DNA of 64,000 nt, taken from positions 248,001 through 312,000 of the forward strand of contig NZ_SPNT01000002.1 in the NCBI RefSeq assembly GCF_004959855.1, written 5' to 3'. Positions 36,216-46,512 of this stretch are shown piece after piece (the first letter of the stretch is position 1; the number at the start of each line of letters is the position of its first letter). The notes beneath the pieces are model-generated. The model ran no database searches. It was given only the letters and a program-made list of their open reading frames with translations, and was not told the DNA's origin. Source of the stretch: Nitratireductor sp. XY-223. Its GTDB lineage: Bacteria > Pseudomonadota > Alphaproteobacteria > Rhizobiales > Rhizobiaceae. Position numbers and translations under genes: made by a program.

Positions 36216-36620
36216 ATGTTCAAACTGTTAGATATCCGTTCGAAGGGAAGACAGACCCTCGCGCTGACGCTGTGCGCAGCGGCCCTGGCACTTGCCGTCG
36301 TTCCGTCGAAGGCGGAAAACACGATCCGGGTCGAACTCGACTATGCGCGGGTGATCAAGCTCGACCGTCCCGTCAGCCGGGTGATCGTCGGCAATGCGGA
36401 TATCGCGGATGCCACGGTCAGCGATTCGCAGACCATTATCCTGACGGGAAAGAGCTTCGGCACGACCAACCTGGTCATTCTGGACGATGACGGCAATGCG
36501 ATCGTCGACGAGCGCGTCCTCGTCTCGCTCGAAGCGCACAACACGATGCAGGTCTATCGCGAGACGGAGCGGAAGGTTCTGTCCTGCACGCCTTCTTGCG
36601 AGGAGCTGGACCTGGAATAG
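36216..36620 (+). CDS. orphan pilus/secretin N-domain protein (CpaC N-terminal-like)
   Basis: 134 residues. Signal peptide (LALTLCAAALALAVVPSKA) then a single pilus-formation N-terminal domain like the first domain of CpaC: IRVELDYARVIKLDRPVSRVIVGNADIADATVSDSQTIILTGKSFGTTNLVILDDDGNAIVDE. The secretin barrel is absent by nature, not by truncation, because a normal stop follows a polar tail with two Cys (SCTPSCEELDLE) that could form a disulphide or bind a partner. GAGGAG precedes the ATG. It heads the rightward group with the two TadE-like genes and probably assists the Tad secretin. Confidence 0.82.
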   Translation: MFKLLDIRSKGRQTLALTLCAAALALAVVPSKAENTIRVELDYARVIKLDRPVSRVIVGNADIADATVSDSQTIILTGKSFGTTNLVILDDDGNAIVDERVLVSLEAHNTMQVYRETERKVLSCTPSCEELDLE

Positions 36621-36753
36621 GTCATTCCATTTCGAAGTCCGGATGCGGTTAACAACCGGCAAAGATACTTTGTCGAATGCGACCGAATTCGGATACGGAT
36701 TGTAAACTCCTTTGCCTTAGGATTTGCCGGCAGGTCCATGTAGCGGAGTTGTC

Positions 36754-37371
36754 ATGCGGGTCCTATTTAGCAGAGCGCACAGCGGATCTGTGCGCAAGAA
36801 GCGGCTGAAACATTCCTGGTTCCGGCTGAAGCGAGACGAAAACGGCGGTGCGGCGATTGAATTCGCGCTGCTGGCGATCCCGTTTTTCCTGCTCATCTTC
36901 GCCATTATCGAGACCTGCATTGCCTTTGCCGCGGAGCAGACGCTCAACTACGCCGTTGACAAGCTGGGCCGCGAGATGCGGACCGGGCAGATGACATTCG
37001 CCACCGGCGAGTCGACGGACGTCACCGAAGACGAGTTCCGCGCCAGGCTGTGCAGCGAAGTGTCGATCATGTTCACCTGCGGCACCGATGTCGATGACAG
37101 GCTCTATGTCGACCTGCAGAACTACGGGGACTTCGCCTCGATTCCGACGGATGTTCCGATTTCCGGCGGCCAGCTCGACGACAGCGCATTCGCTTTCGAT
37201 CCGGGCGGCGCATCGACGATCAACGTCCTGCGCGCCTACTACACCTGGAGGGTCACCGTCGACCTGTTCCGCCCCTATATCGCAAACATCACTGCGGACG
37301 GGGAATCCCAGGCGAATTACTACCTGATCGTGGCCACCACGGCCTATCGCAACGAAGCCTATGACGAATGA
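36754..37371 (+). CDS. tadE: TadE-like pseudopilin
   Basis: 205 residues. Basic N-terminus then the TadE leader and hydrophobic segment NGGAAIEFALLAIPFFLLIFAIIETCIAFAAEQTL, with Glu at the fifth position after the likely CpaA cleavage (after G in ENGG). The rest is a periplasmic domain with conserved Cys residues (RLCSEVSIMFTCG). The ATG at 36754 is preferred to a TTG 30 bp upstream. TadE/TadF minor pseudopilins are needed for Flp pilus assembly. Followed 34 bp later by a second member. Confidence 0.88.
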   Translation: MRVLFSRAHSGSVRKKRLKHSWFRLKRDENGGAAIEFALLAIPFFLLIFAIIETCIAFAAEQTLNYAVDKLGREMRTGQMTFATGESTDVTEDEFRARLCSEVSIMFTCGTDVDDRLYVDLQNYGDFASIPTDVPISGGQLDDSAFAFDPGGASTINVLRAYYTWRVTVDLFRPYIANITADGESQANYYLIVATTAYRNEAYDE

Positions 37372-37405
37372 CGGCGGCCGACGAACCGATTGCGGAGACG
37401 CTCAA

Positions 37406-38011
37406 ATGATCCCGAATGCCAACCAGGACCGCACATCAATGACGCGCCTGCTCGATTGCGCCCGTTCCCTGATTCGCGACAAGAAAGGCGTCGGCGCGGT
37501 CGAGTTCGCCTTTGTCGCACCGATCCTGGTTGTCCTTTACATCGGCGCCGTCGAGATGACCGTCGCGCTGTCCGTTGATACCAAGGTCTCCCGGGCCGGC
37601 AATATCACCCTCGACCTGATCACCCAGGGAACGACGACGTCCAAGGACGAACTCGAGGACATGGAAGACGTGGCCGGCAGCATTCTCGCGCCCTATGCCA
37701 GTGACGATGTCGATCTCGTCTATACGGCGGTGACCATAAACGGCGCCGGCGACGAGGCGACGGTCTCCTGGTCCTGGGGCAGCACCGGCACCACGCCGCC
37801 GTCGGTTGGCGACGACATAACGGCTGAAATTCCGACGAGCCTGATGATCGCGGATGCCTTCTATATCCGCGGCGAGATCACCAATGTTCATGACTTCATC
37901 ACCTCGATACCGTTCACCGGGTCGGCGATGAGCTCGCTCAATCTCAACGAGACCTATTTCATGCGGCCGCGCCTTGGCACATCGATCACCTGCAGCGACT
38001 GCAATACCTGA
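37406..38011 (+). CDS. second TadE/TadF-like pseudopilin
   Basis: 201 residues. Leader and hydrophobic segment KKGVGAVEFAFVAPILVVLYIGAVEMTVALSV with the conserved Glu, then a Thr/Ser-rich periplasmic domain ending in TCSDCNT with two Cys. It could be TadF or a TadG-like shortened form; no von Willebrand domain is present, so a full TadG is not in this window. The ATG at 37406 has GGAG 8 nt upstream; an earlier ATG at 37361 overlaps the previous gene and is less likely. Confidence 0.85.
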   Translation: MIPNANQDRTSMTRLLDCARSLIRDKKGVGAVEFAFVAPILVVLYIGAVEMTVALSVDTKVSRAGNITLDLITQGTTTSKDELEDMEDVAGSILAPYASDDVDLVYTAVTINGAGDEATVSWSWGSTGTTPPSVGDDITAEIPTSLMIADAFYIRGEITNVHDFITSIPFTGSAMSSLNLNETYFMRPRLGTSITCSDCNT

Positions 38012-38033
38012 TCCCGGTTCGCCCGTGTGAGAA

Positions 38034-38055
38034 GAACGGCGCGCCCGCGCCGTTC
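38034..38055 (+). terminator. GC-rich hairpin after the TadE pair, weak terminator candidate
   Basis: GAACGGCGCG (38034-38043) pairs with CGCGCCGTTC (38046-38055), directly after the second pseudopilin stop. There is no T run after it, so termination would need another factor. Confidence 0.35.
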
Positions 38056-38123
38056 AACAGGCCCGCCGCAATTCCATTCAAGAAAAATCGCTATTGTCGA
38101 CCGCCGTGTCGCGTAATAGTTTG

Positions 38124-38161
38124 AGGCGCGCCGCGTCATCGAACCGTTGCGCGGCGCGCCT
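38124..38161. repeat. 12-bp perfect inverted repeat upstream of deoB
   Basis: AGGCGCGCCGCG (38124-38135) and its exact complement (38150-38161) flank a 14-base loop. The stem would be very stable. No T run follows. It lies between the pilus group and deoB, 92 bp before the deoB start; function is unknown. Confidence 0.6.
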
Positions 38162-38253
38162 AGCCGAATGGACCGATTTTCCGCCATCAAATGTATCAAG
38201 CTAATCACAAATCGCTCTAGGCGCATTGAATAATAATAACCAAAAGGACATCC

Positions 38254-39474
38254 ATGGCCCGCGCGATCATCCTTGTTCTCGATTCCTTCGGCATTGGCGG
38301 AGCGCCGGATGCCGACCGGTTCGGCGATGCGGGGTCGGACACCCTCGGACATATCGCGGAGCAGTGCGCCATCGGTCTCGGCGACCGGCAGGGACTGAGA
38401 CAGGGACCGCTCCTGCTGCCGAACCTGACATCGCTCGGCCTCGTTCAGGCGGCCGTGCTGTCGACCGGCCGCGTCCCGGCGGAAATGGACGATTCCGTCC
38501 GGCCGATCGGGCGCTACGCTTGCGCCAACGAAGTCTCGCTGGGCAAGGACACGCCGTCCGGCCACTGGGAGATCGCCGGCGTGCCGGTTCGGTTCGAGTG
38601 GGGCTACTTCCCCGAGGGCGATGAGACATTCCCGGCCGAACTGCTGGAACGGATCTACGAAGAATGCGAGCTTTCCGGCAGTCTCGCGAACTGCCATGCC
38701 TCCGGAACCGAAGTTATCAACGCCCATGGCGCGGAACACATCCGCTCGGGCCAGCCGATCTTCTACACATCCGCCGACAGCGTCTTCCAGATCGCCGCCC
38801 ATGAAACCCATTTCGGCCTCGATCGCCTCTATCGCCTGTGCGAAACGGTCCGCAGGCTGGTCGATCCGCTCAATATCGGGCGGGTGATAGCGCGGCCTTT
38901 TGTCGGCGAAACGCCGGCGGATTTCCACCGAACCGGAAACCGACGCGACTATTCCGTTCCCCCGCCGGAACCGACGCTGCTCGATCGCGCCCGCGATGCC
39001 GGCCGCCTTGTCATCGCCGTCGGGAAAATCAGCGATATCTTCGCCCACCAGGGCATCAGCGAGATGCGCAAGGCCGACGGCAACGACGCGCTGTTCAACA
39101 CCACGTTGGCGGCGATGGACGACGCCGACGACGGCGATATCGTTTTCACGAATTTCGTCGATTTCGACATGCTTTACGGTCACCGCCGGGACGTCCCCGG
39201 TTACGCGGCTGCCCTCGAACGGTTCGATGCGCGCCTGCCGGAGATCGCGCGCAAGCTGAGACGCAACGACCTCGTCGTGATCACGGCGGACCACGGCTGC
39301 GATCCGACCTGGCGGGGCAATGACCACACCCGCGAGCGCGTGCCGATCCTGTGCTTCGGATCCGCCGTCACCGCCGGCTCGGCCGGGATCAGGGAAACCT
39401 TTGCCGATATCGGCGAAAGCGTCGCCGCTCATCTGAGCCTCGCGCCCGGGCGACATGGAAGGAGCTTCATTTGA
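38254..39474 (+). CDS. deoB: phosphopentomutase
   Basis: 406 residues, interconverts (deoxy)ribose 1- and 5-phosphate in nucleoside catabolism. Alkaline-phosphatase-superfamily Mn site: Asp in [15 protein letters not shown], later [14 protein letters not shown] and [18 protein letters not shown] with the metal-binding Asp/His set. [13 protein letters not shown] is the family's cap motif. AAAAGGA precedes the ATG. First of the rightward deoB-add-upp set; its stop overlaps the add start (TTGA). It handles the sugar phosphates made by DeoA and PunA encoded on the other strand. Confidence 0.96.
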   Translation: MARAIILVLDSFGIGGAPDADRFGDAGSDTLGHIAEQCAIGLGDRQGLRQGPLLLPNLTSLGLVQAAVLSTGRVPAEMDDSVRPIGRYACANEVSLGKDTPSGHWEIAGVPVRFEWGYFPEGDETFPAELLERIYEECELSGSLANCHASGTEVINAHGAEHIRSGQPIFYTSADSVFQIAAHETHFGLDRLYRLCETVRRLVDPLNIGRVIARPFVGETPADFHRTGNRRDYSVPPPEPTLLDRARDAGRLVIAVGKISDIFAHQGISEMRKADGNDALFNTTLAAMDDADDGDIVFTNFVDFDMLYGHRRDVPGYAAALERFDARLPEIARKLRRNDLVVITADHGCDPTWRGNDHTRERVPILCFGSAVTAGSAGIRETFADIGESVAAHLSLAPGRHGRSFI

Positions 39475-40439
39475 CCCGTCATATTCCCAAGGCCGAGCTT
39501 CACTGCCACATCGAGGGTGCGGCATCGACGGACCTGGTGCGCCGGCAGGCGCAGAAATACGGCGTCGACATGGAGCACCTGATCGACGGTCAACGCTTCG
39601 TCTGGAACGACTTCACCAGTTTCCTCACCGCCTATGACGCGGCGGCGGCGCTGTTCAGGACCGAGGAGGACTACGCGCTGCTGGCGCAGAGCTACCTGGT
39701 ATCCATCGCGGAGGAAGGCGCTATCTACAGCGAGGTGTTCATCTCGCCGGATCACGCGACCCGCGCCGGCCTCAGCCCACAGGCCTATGTCGACGGGCTT
39801 GGCGAGGGCATCCGCCGGGCGCGCGAGTCGCACGGCATCGAAGGTCGCCTGATCATCACCTGCGTGCGCCATTTCGATGCCGGGGCGGCCATCGATGTGG
39901 CACGGTTCGCGGCCTCGCAGCCGCACGCGTTTGTGACCGGCTTCGGCATGGGCGGCGACGAACGCATCGGCTCGCACGCCGACTTTGCCCGCGCCTTCGA
40001 CATCGCCCGCGACGCGGGCCTCGGCATCACCACCCATGCGGGGGAAATTGCCGGTCCGGACAGTATCCGCGACGCGCTGGACCATGTGCGACCGACGCGC
40101 CTCGGACACGGCGTGCGGGCGATCGAGGATCCGGCGCTCGTCGAACAGCTCGCAAGGGAGGAGATCGTGCTCGAGGTCTGCCCCGGGTCGAACGTCTCGC
40201 TTTCGGTCTTTTCCGGCTTCGACGACCACCCGTTTCGGGCGCTCAGGGACGCCGGCGTGCGCGTGACGCTCAACGCCGACGATCCGCCCTATTTCGCCAC
40301 CAGCCTCGGTGCGGAATACGCCATCGCGCAAACCGAATTCGGCCTTTCCGACGACGATCTCCTGGCCACGACAAGGACGGCGCTCGAGGCCGCATTCGTC
40401 GACGAGGAGACGCGCGCGGCGCTTCTCGCAAAACTGTGA
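39471..40439 (+). CDS. add: adenosine deaminase
   Basis: 322 residues, deaminates (deoxy)adenosine to (deoxy)inosine. Zn ligands H11 and H13 in ELHCHIEG, then THAGE with a Zn His and catalytic Glu, LGHGVRA, and NADDPPYF with the final Asp. The start is a TTG at 39471 giving [13 protein letters not shown], supported by GGAAGGAG 6 nt upstream and by the family N-terminus; the frame upstream lies inside deoB. The 4-bp overlap suggests coupled translation. Its inosine product feeds PunA. Confidence 0.94.
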   Translation: MTRHIPKAELHCHIEGAASTDLVRRQAQKYGVDMEHLIDGQRFVWNDFTSFLTAYDAAAALFRTEEDYALLAQSYLVSIAEEGAIYSEVFISPDHATRAGLSPQAYVDGLGEGIRRARESHGIEGRLIITCVRHFDAGAAIDVARFAASQPHAFVTGFGMGGDERIGSHADFARAFDIARDAGLGITTHAGEIAGPDSIRDALDHVRPTRLGHGVRAIEDPALVEQLAREEIVLEVCPGSNVSLSVFSGFDDHPFRALRDAGVRVTLNADDPPYFATSLGAEYAIAQTEFGLSDDDLLATTRTALEAAFVDEETRAALLAKL

Positions 40440-40537
40440 CAAACCATCGGCCGCAAGGCATTTGGGCGTTGCCACACCTTGCCGCACGGCTGCCGGGGAT
40501 GCACAATGCCGGGCACGCAAAAGAAGGATAACAAAAC

Positions 40538-41167
40538 ATGGGCGGCGTCACTGTCATCGACCATCCCCTGGTTCAGCACAAGCTTACGATCATGCGCAAG
40601 AAGGACACGTCGACCGCCGGGTTCAGGCGGCTTCTGCGCGAGATATCGACCCTGCTTTGCTATGAGGTCACGCGCGAACTGGACCTGACGCACGAGGCGA
40701 TCGAAACGCCGCTCACCGCCATGGACGCGCCGGTGCTTGCCGGAAAGAAACTCGTTTTCGCTTCAATCCTGAGGGCCGGAAACGGCCTGCTTGAAGGCAT
40801 GCTCGACCTGGTGCCGTCGGCACGCGTCGCCCATATCGGCCTTTACCGCGACCACGAGACCCTGCAGGCGGTCGAATATTACTTCAAGGCGCCGGAGGAC
40901 ATCAGCGACCGCCTGGTCATCGTCGTCGACCCGATGCTCGCGACCGCCAATTCGTCGATCGCCGCCGTCGAGAAGCTCAAGGAACGCGGCGCGCACAATC
41001 TGCGTTTCCTGTGCCTGCTTGCCGCGCCGGAGGGTGTCGAGGCCTTCGGCAAGGCGCATCCGGACGTGCCGATCTTCACTGCGTCCATCGACAGTCACCT
41101 GAACGACAAGGGCTACATCGTTCCCGGTCTCGGCGATGCCGGCGACAGGATGTACGGAACGAAGTAA
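40538..41167 (+). CDS. upp: uracil phosphoribosyltransferase
   Basis: 209 residues, makes UMP from uracil and PRPP. Family segments [57 protein letters not shown] and the PRPP loop [12 protein letters not shown] are present; the C-terminus [17 protein letters not shown] matches the uracil-binding end. It captures uracil released from uridine or deoxyuridine by nucleoside phosphorolysis. AAGGATAAC precedes the ATG. Confidence 0.95.
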   Translation: MGGVTVIDHPLVQHKLTIMRKKDTSTAGFRRLLREISTLLCYEVTRELDLTHEAIETPLTAMDAPVLAGKKLVFASILRAGNGLLEGMLDLVPSARVAHIGLYRDHETLQAVEYYFKAPEDISDRLVIVVDPMLATANSSIAAVEKLKERGAHNLRFLCLLAAPEGVEAFGKAHPDVPIFTASIDSHLNDKGYIVPGLGDAGDRMYGTK

Positions 41168-41216
41168 GCCCGACGTCAGCCTCGCTCCGCGAATCAGTGT
41201 AAACTGCCTCCATAAG

Positions 41217-41232
41217 TTAACGCTTCCCTAAC
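41217..41232. promoter_or_regulatory. near-consensus CtrA site upstream of the aspartic protease gene
   Basis: TTAA (41217-41220), seven bases, then CTAAC (41228-41232): one mismatch from TTAA-N7-TTAAC. It lies about 100 bp before the protease start. Also in this gap are two small inverted repeats (GCACAC/GTGTGC and GGACC/GGTCC) with no T run. Confidence 0.3.
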
Positions 41233-41328
41233 CAGTGCCGCACACACTGTCGGTGTGCAGGACCGGGATTACGGTCCGTTAGGAATCTCCTGCTGTACTG
41301 CGTGCAAACAAGCACAAGGGCGTTAATC

Positions 41329-41853
41329 ATGATGCGGATTGTCCTCCTCGCGGGCATGGTCTCCGGGATCGCGATCGCGGTTCCCAAGATCGTCGACGGC
41401 CAATTGACGCTTGAAAAGCCCGAGAAACAGGAAACCGTCAAAGTCATCGCGCCGGAGCCTGTCGCCACTTCCTATGTCGGGGGCCGGGACGTGGTGCTGA
41501 CCGCCGATCCGAGGGGTCATTTCCGCGGCGATTTCCGGATCAACGGCCGGACGGTGACCGGGCTGGTCGATACCGGGGCGACCGCCGTCGCGATCAACCG
41601 CTCGACGGCCCGGCAGGTCGGTGTGTTCCTCAGTCCGGCAATGTTCACATACCGCGTGACGACGGCCAACGGGACCGTCAAGGCCGCCCGTGTCGAACTG
41701 GATTCCGTGGCGCTCAAGTCCATCCGCATCCGCAATGTCGAGGCTTTCGTGCTCGACGACGATTCGCTGGCCGGTACGTTGATCGGCATGAGTTTCCTGA
41801 ACCGTCTTTCGTCCTACCAGGCCCGCGACGGAAAACTGGTGCTTACCCGCTAG
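41329..41853 (+). CDS. TIGR02281-type single-domain aspartic protease (clan AA)
   Basis: 174 residues. N-terminal membrane or signal segment ([21 protein letters not shown]), a linker, then a retropepsin-like half-domain: [37 protein letters not shown], with the catalytic D-T-G-A, followed by [22 protein letters not shown] with the usual LGMSFL-like turn. It should dimerise at the periplasmic side. ATG at 41329 (AAGGG upstream) or 41332; an in-frame GTG 27 bp upstream is less likely. Its last 11 bp overlap the end of the convergent deoA gene. Confidence 0.87.
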   Translation: MMRIVLLAGMVSGIAIAVPKIVDGQLTLEKPEKQETVKVIAPEPVATSYVGGRDVVLTADPRGHFRGDFRINGRTVTGLVDTGATAVAINRSTARQVGVFLSPAMFTYRVTTANGTVKAARVELDSVALKSIRIRNVEAFVLDDDSLAGTLIGMSFLNRLSSYQARDGKLVLTR

Positions 41854-43171
41854 CGCCCTCGATCCGCGTCAGGATGACCTCCGCGGCAGCCGGTCTGCTG
41901 TCGGACAATCGGTAGCTTTGCACGACATTTCTCGCCGCGGCGTCGGCGGCGGCCTCGCTGGCCGCGTGCACGCGCGCAACGCAGTCGCCGGGCTGCAGCC
42001 TGGTGCCGTGCGCGACCAGGTCGGTGAGGCCCACGGACGGGTCGACATCGTCCTGGGGCCGGGTGCGGCCGCCGCCGAGCGCGACAACTGCAAGTCCGAT
42101 GCCGCGGGCGTCGATGGCGCTCACATAGCCCGTCCCGTCGATCGTCACGTCGCGGACGATCGGAGCCTTCGGCAGATGGGTCTCATAGGCGTCGACGAAA
42201 TCGGCCGGCCCGCCAAGGGCGCTGACCATGGCGGCAAATTTCTCCGCGGCCCGGCCAGAATCGAGCGCGTCGCGCGCCGCCTGGGCCGCCGCCTCGAGAC
42301 TGTCGGACAGACCGCTGTCGAACAGCATTTGCCTGGCGATTTCGATGGTCACCGCCTCGAGCCTCGCGTCCCGGTGATGCCCGGTGAGGAATTCCACGGC
42401 GTTGCGCACCTCCACGGCATTGCCCGCGGCGCTGGCCAGCGGCTCGTTCATGTCGGTGATGATCGCCGAGGTGGCCAGCCCGGCGCCGGTGGCCACGGAA
42501 ACGAGGCTTCTTGCCAGCTCGATGGCCGCCTCGGGATCGGCCATGAAGGCGCCATTGCCCGTCTTGACGTCGAGCACCAGCGCCTGCAGCCCGGCGGCCA
42601 GCTTCTTGGACAGGATGGACGCGGTGATCAGCGGCACCGATTCAACCGTCGCGGTGACGTCGCGGATGCCGTAGAACCGCTTGTCGGCCGGCGCGAGTGA
42701 GCCGGTCTGCCCGATGATGGCGCAGCCGACATCCGCGACCGTCTTGCGGAACAACGCGTTCGACGGCACGACCTGGTAGCCCGGTATCGATTCCATCTTG
42801 TCGAGCGTGCCGCCGGTGTGACCGAGGCCGCGCCCCGATATCATTGGAACGGCAGCGCCGCAGGCCGCTACGATCGGCGCCAGCATCAGCGAGACATTGT
42901 CGCCGACACCGCCGGTGGAATGCTTGTCGGCGACCGGCCGGTCTATTTCCGGCCACGCCAGCACGTCCCCGGAATCGCGCATCGCCGTTGTCAGCGCGAC
43001 CGCCTCGTCTCTCGTCATTCCATTGAAATACACCGCCATGGCCAGGGCCGCGATCTGGCCCTCGGAGACCGAGTGATCGGTGATCCCGCGGACAAAATCG
43101 GCGATCTCACCCGTTTCGAGCTCTTTGCCGTCGCGTTTCCTGCGGATGACTTCCTGCGGTAGAAAGCTCAT
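41843..43171 (-). CDS. deoA: thymidine phosphorylase
   Basis: 442 residues, cleaves thymidine and deoxyuridine to base plus deoxyribose 1-phosphate. Diagnostic segments: [51 protein letters not shown] (phosphate and substrate site) and [15 protein letters not shown]-terminus [27 protein letters not shown] is canonical. Last gene of the leftward nucleoside operon, 28 bp after punA. The product goes to DeoB. Confidence 0.95.
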   Translation of the reverse strand: MSFLPQEVIRRKRDGKELETGEIADFVRGITDHSVSEGQIAALAMAVYFNGMTRDEAVALTTAMRDSGDVLAWPEIDRPVADKHSTGGVGDNVSLMLAPIVAACGAAVPMISGRGLGHTGGTLDKMESIPGYQVVPSNALFRKTVADVGCAIIGQTGSLAPADKRFYGIRDVTATVESVPLITASILSKKLAAGLQALVLDVKTGNGAFMADPEAAIELARSLVSVATGAGLATSAIITDMNEPLASAAGNAVEVRNAVEFLTGHHRDARLEAVTIEIARQMLFDSGLSDSLEAAAQAARDALDSGRAAEKFAAMVSALGGPADFVDAYETHLPKAPIVRDVTIDGTGYVSAIDARGIGLAVVALGGGRTRPQDDVDPSVGLTDLVAHGTRLQPGDCVARVHAASEAAADAAARNVVQSYRLSDSRPAAAEVILTRIEGASG

Positions 43172-43199
43172 GTTCCCGTCTCCGTTGTCCGGGCGGCGA

Positions 43200-43991
43200 T
43201 CAGCGCGTCAGCATCGCCTTCAGGATCGTTGCCAGCCGCTGGCCGCCCAGCGGTGCCATCTCTTTCGTCTCGTCATGGGAAATCTCGGTGCCGCTCATTC
43301 CCGCGGCGAGATTGGTGACCACCGATGCCGCAGCAACGCGCAGGCCGAGGAAGCGCGCCAGTATGACTTCCGGCACGGTCGACATGCCGACGGCGTCGGC
43401 GCCGAAAGTCCGCGCCATCCTGATTTCGGCCGGGGTTTCGAAACTGGGCCCCGAGAACCACATGTAGACGCCCTGGTGAAGGTCCGTGCCGGTGGCCTTC
43501 GCCGCATCGCGCATTTCCTGCGCCATGTCCGCGTCATAGGCATTGGTCAGGCCGACAAAACGCCGGTCGCTCGGCTCGCCGATCAGCGGGTTGGAACCGG
43601 AGAAATTGATGTGGTCGGTGATCTGCATGACCGATCCCGGCGGCATGTCCTCGCGCAGCGAGCCGGCCGCATTGGTCAGGATCAGCCGCTTGACGCCGAG
43701 ACCGTGCAGGGTCTCGAGCGGCGCGCGCATGACCGACGCATCGCCCTTCTCGTAGTAGTGCGCACGGCCCGACAGCATGATCACCGGCGTTTCGCCCAGA
43801 TGGCCGGCGACCACCTCCGCCGCGTGGCCGGACACGCCGCTGTGCGGAAAGCCCTCAAGGTCCTCGTAAGGCACGCGGACAGGATCGCGCACCTCGCCGG
43901 CGAGCGACCCGAGACCGGAGCCGAGCACGATCGCGGTTTCGGGCATAAGCCCGTTCAGTTTTTTGACAAGCACAGACAGGGCGATGTTCAT
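43200..43991 (-). CDS. punA: purine nucleoside phosphorylase (trimeric type)
   Basis: 263 residues of the low-molecular-mass trimeric PNP type, phosphorolysing inosine and guanosine. Motifs: [16 protein letters not shown] (phosphate loop), [27 protein letters not shown], and [35 protein letters not shown]. The ATG at 43989-43991 overlaps the cdd stop (ATGA); a longer in-frame extension lies within cdd and is rejected. It receives inosine from Add on the opposite strand. Confidence 0.94.
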   Translation of the reverse strand: MNIALSVLVKKLNGLMPETAIVLGSGLGSLAGEVRDPVRVPYEDLEGFPHSGVSGHAAEVVAGHLGETPVIMLSGRAHYYEKGDASVMRAPLETLHGLGVKRLILTNAAGSLREDMPPGSVMQITDHINFSGSNPLIGEPSDRRFVGLTNAYDADMAQEMRDAAKATGTDLHQGVYMWFSGPSFETPAEIRMARTFGADAVGMSTVPEVILARFLGLRVAAASVVTNLAAGMSGTEISHDETKEMAPLGGQRLATILKAMLTR

Positions 43992-44380
43992 TTCAGGGCA
44001 TCCGCGTCGAAGGCATAGGGAAGCAGTTCGCCAAGCGTGACCGTCTTGACGATCCCGTTGGCGTCGCACAGGTGGATTTTCGTATCCGGGCCGGCAAACT
44101 CCGCCAGACGCTGGCGGCAGCCGCCGCAGGGCGTGCAAGCGTCCATTTTCTCGGCGATAACAGCCACCTCGGTGATCTCGAGGCCACCGGCCATGATCAT
44201 GTGGCCGATCGCCGTCGTTTCCGCGCACCAGCCTTCCGGATAGGAGGCCACCTCGACATTGGCGCCGGTGTAGATATTCCCGTCATCGGCCCGCAGCGCG
44301 GCGCCGACCGGAAATTCGGAATAGGGTGCGTGGCAGCGGCTCATCGCATCGCGGGCCGCAACAAACAGGTCGTCAGACAT
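43988..44380 (-). CDS. cdd: cytidine deaminase
   Basis: 130-residue homotetrameric-type cytidine deaminase. Zn motif W-C-A-E (SYPEGWCAETTAIGHM) and P-C-G-G-C-R-Q (ACTPCGGCRQRLAEF) supply three Cys ligands and the catalytic Glu. HAPYSEFPVGAALRADDGNIYTGANVEVASY is the substrate region. ATG at 44378-44380, with GGAG 6 nt upstream, is preferred over an in-frame TTG. Converts imported cytidine to uridine. Confidence 0.95.
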   Translation of the reverse strand: MSDDLFVAARDAMSRCHAPYSEFPVGAALRADDGNIYTGANVEVASYPEGWCAETTAIGHMIMAGGLEITEVAVIAEKMDACTPCGGCRQRLAEFAGPDTKIHLCDANGIVKTVTLGELLPYAFDADALK

Positions 44381-44399
44381 CGAACGCTCCAATACGCTA

Positions 44400-45371
<972 letters not shown>

Positions 45372-45375
45372 CGCC

Positions 45376-46512
45376 CTACTCCCCGGCCGCCGTCGCTTCG
45401 GACCGTCTTCCGGCGCCGCTGAGCGTTGCAAAGAATGTCGTGATCGCCGGTCTGAACATGTTCTCGAGCGCACCGGCGAAGAGGATCACAAGACCCTGGA
45501 TGATGGTGATCATGTCGCGCGAGATCTCCGGCATCTCGAAGGCGATCTCCGCGCCGCCCTGGTAGAGCATGCCGAACAGGATCGCCGCCGGGATGATGCC
45601 GACGGGATGGGAGCGGCCCATGAGGGCGACGGCGATGCCGACGAATCCGGCGCCGGCGACGAAGTCGAGCTGCAGCCGGTCCTGGTCGCCCATGATCGGG
45701 TTCAGCGCCATCATTCCGGCAAGCCCGCCCGATATCAGCATGGTTATGATGATGATGCGGACTTCCTTGATGCCGGCATAGCGCGCCGCCGTGGGGCTGG
45801 CGCCCATGGTTCGGATCTCGAAGCCGAGGCGGGTGCGCCAGATCAGCAACCAGACGAGGAACGCCGCGACCAGGGCGATCACAAAGGTCAGGTTGAATGG
45901 AGCGCCGCCGATATCGAGGCCGAAAATGCCGAGCAGCCAGTCAAGCGTCGGTATGTGGGCGCCAGGCAGGAACGTCTCGGTCTGCGGCGCCATCGATCCG
46001 ATGGGCTTGAGCACCTCGACGAGCATGTAAACCATCACACTGGAGGCGATGAAGTTGAACATGATGGTGGTGATGACCACGTGACTGCCGCGTTTTGCCT
46101 GGAGATAGCCCGGTATGAAGGCCCATGCGGCGCCAAAGAGCGCGCCGGCCAGGATCGCGAAGGGCAGCGTCAGGAACCAGGGGAATATCCCGTCAAGCGC
46201 CAGCGCGACGATGGCAACCCCGAGGCCGCCGATATAGGCCTGACCCTCGCCGCCGATGTTGAACAGGCCGCAATGGAAGGCCACCGCGACGGCAAGGCCG
46301 GTGAAGATGAAGTTGGTTGCGTAATAGAGCGTGAAGCCAAGGCCCTCGCCATAGCCGAAGGCGCCCTGGACCAGCAACGTCGCGGCGCGAATCGGGCTTT
46401 CGCCGACCAGCAGCACGACAAGGCCGGCCACCAGGAACGCGACGACGAGATTGATCAGCGGGATCAGGCCGTATTCGACCCAAAGCGGCAATTTTGCGTA
46501 TGGAACACTCAT
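45376..46512 (-). CDS. nucleoside-type ABC transporter permease (first subunit)
   Basis: 378 residues, BPD_transp_2 permease of the NupP/YufP type. GEGLGFTLYYATNFIFTGLAVAVAFHCGLFNIGGEGQAYIGG and GFEIRTMGASPTAARYAGIKEVRIIIITMLISGGLAGMMALNPIMGDQDRL are typical. It pairs with the downstream permease. Start overlaps the ATPase stop (ATGA, 46509-46512). Confidence 0.9.
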   Translation of the reverse strand: MSVPYAKLPLWVEYGLIPLINLVVAFLVAGLVVLLVGESPIRAATLLVQGAFGYGEGLGFTLYYATNFIFTGLAVAVAFHCGLFNIGGEGQAYIGGLGVAIVALALDGIFPWFLTLPFAILAGALFGAAWAFIPGYLQAKRGSHVVITTIMFNFIASSVMVYMLVEVLKPIGSMAPQTETFLPGAHIPTLDWLLGIFGLDIGGAPFNLTFVIALVAAFLVWLLIWRTRLGFEIRTMGASPTAARYAGIKEVRIIIITMLISGGLAGMMALNPIMGDQDRLQLDFVAGAGFVGIAVALMGRSHPVGIIPAAILFGMLYQGGAEIAFEMPEISRDMITIIQGLVILFAGALENMFRPAITTFFATLSGAGRRSEATAAGE

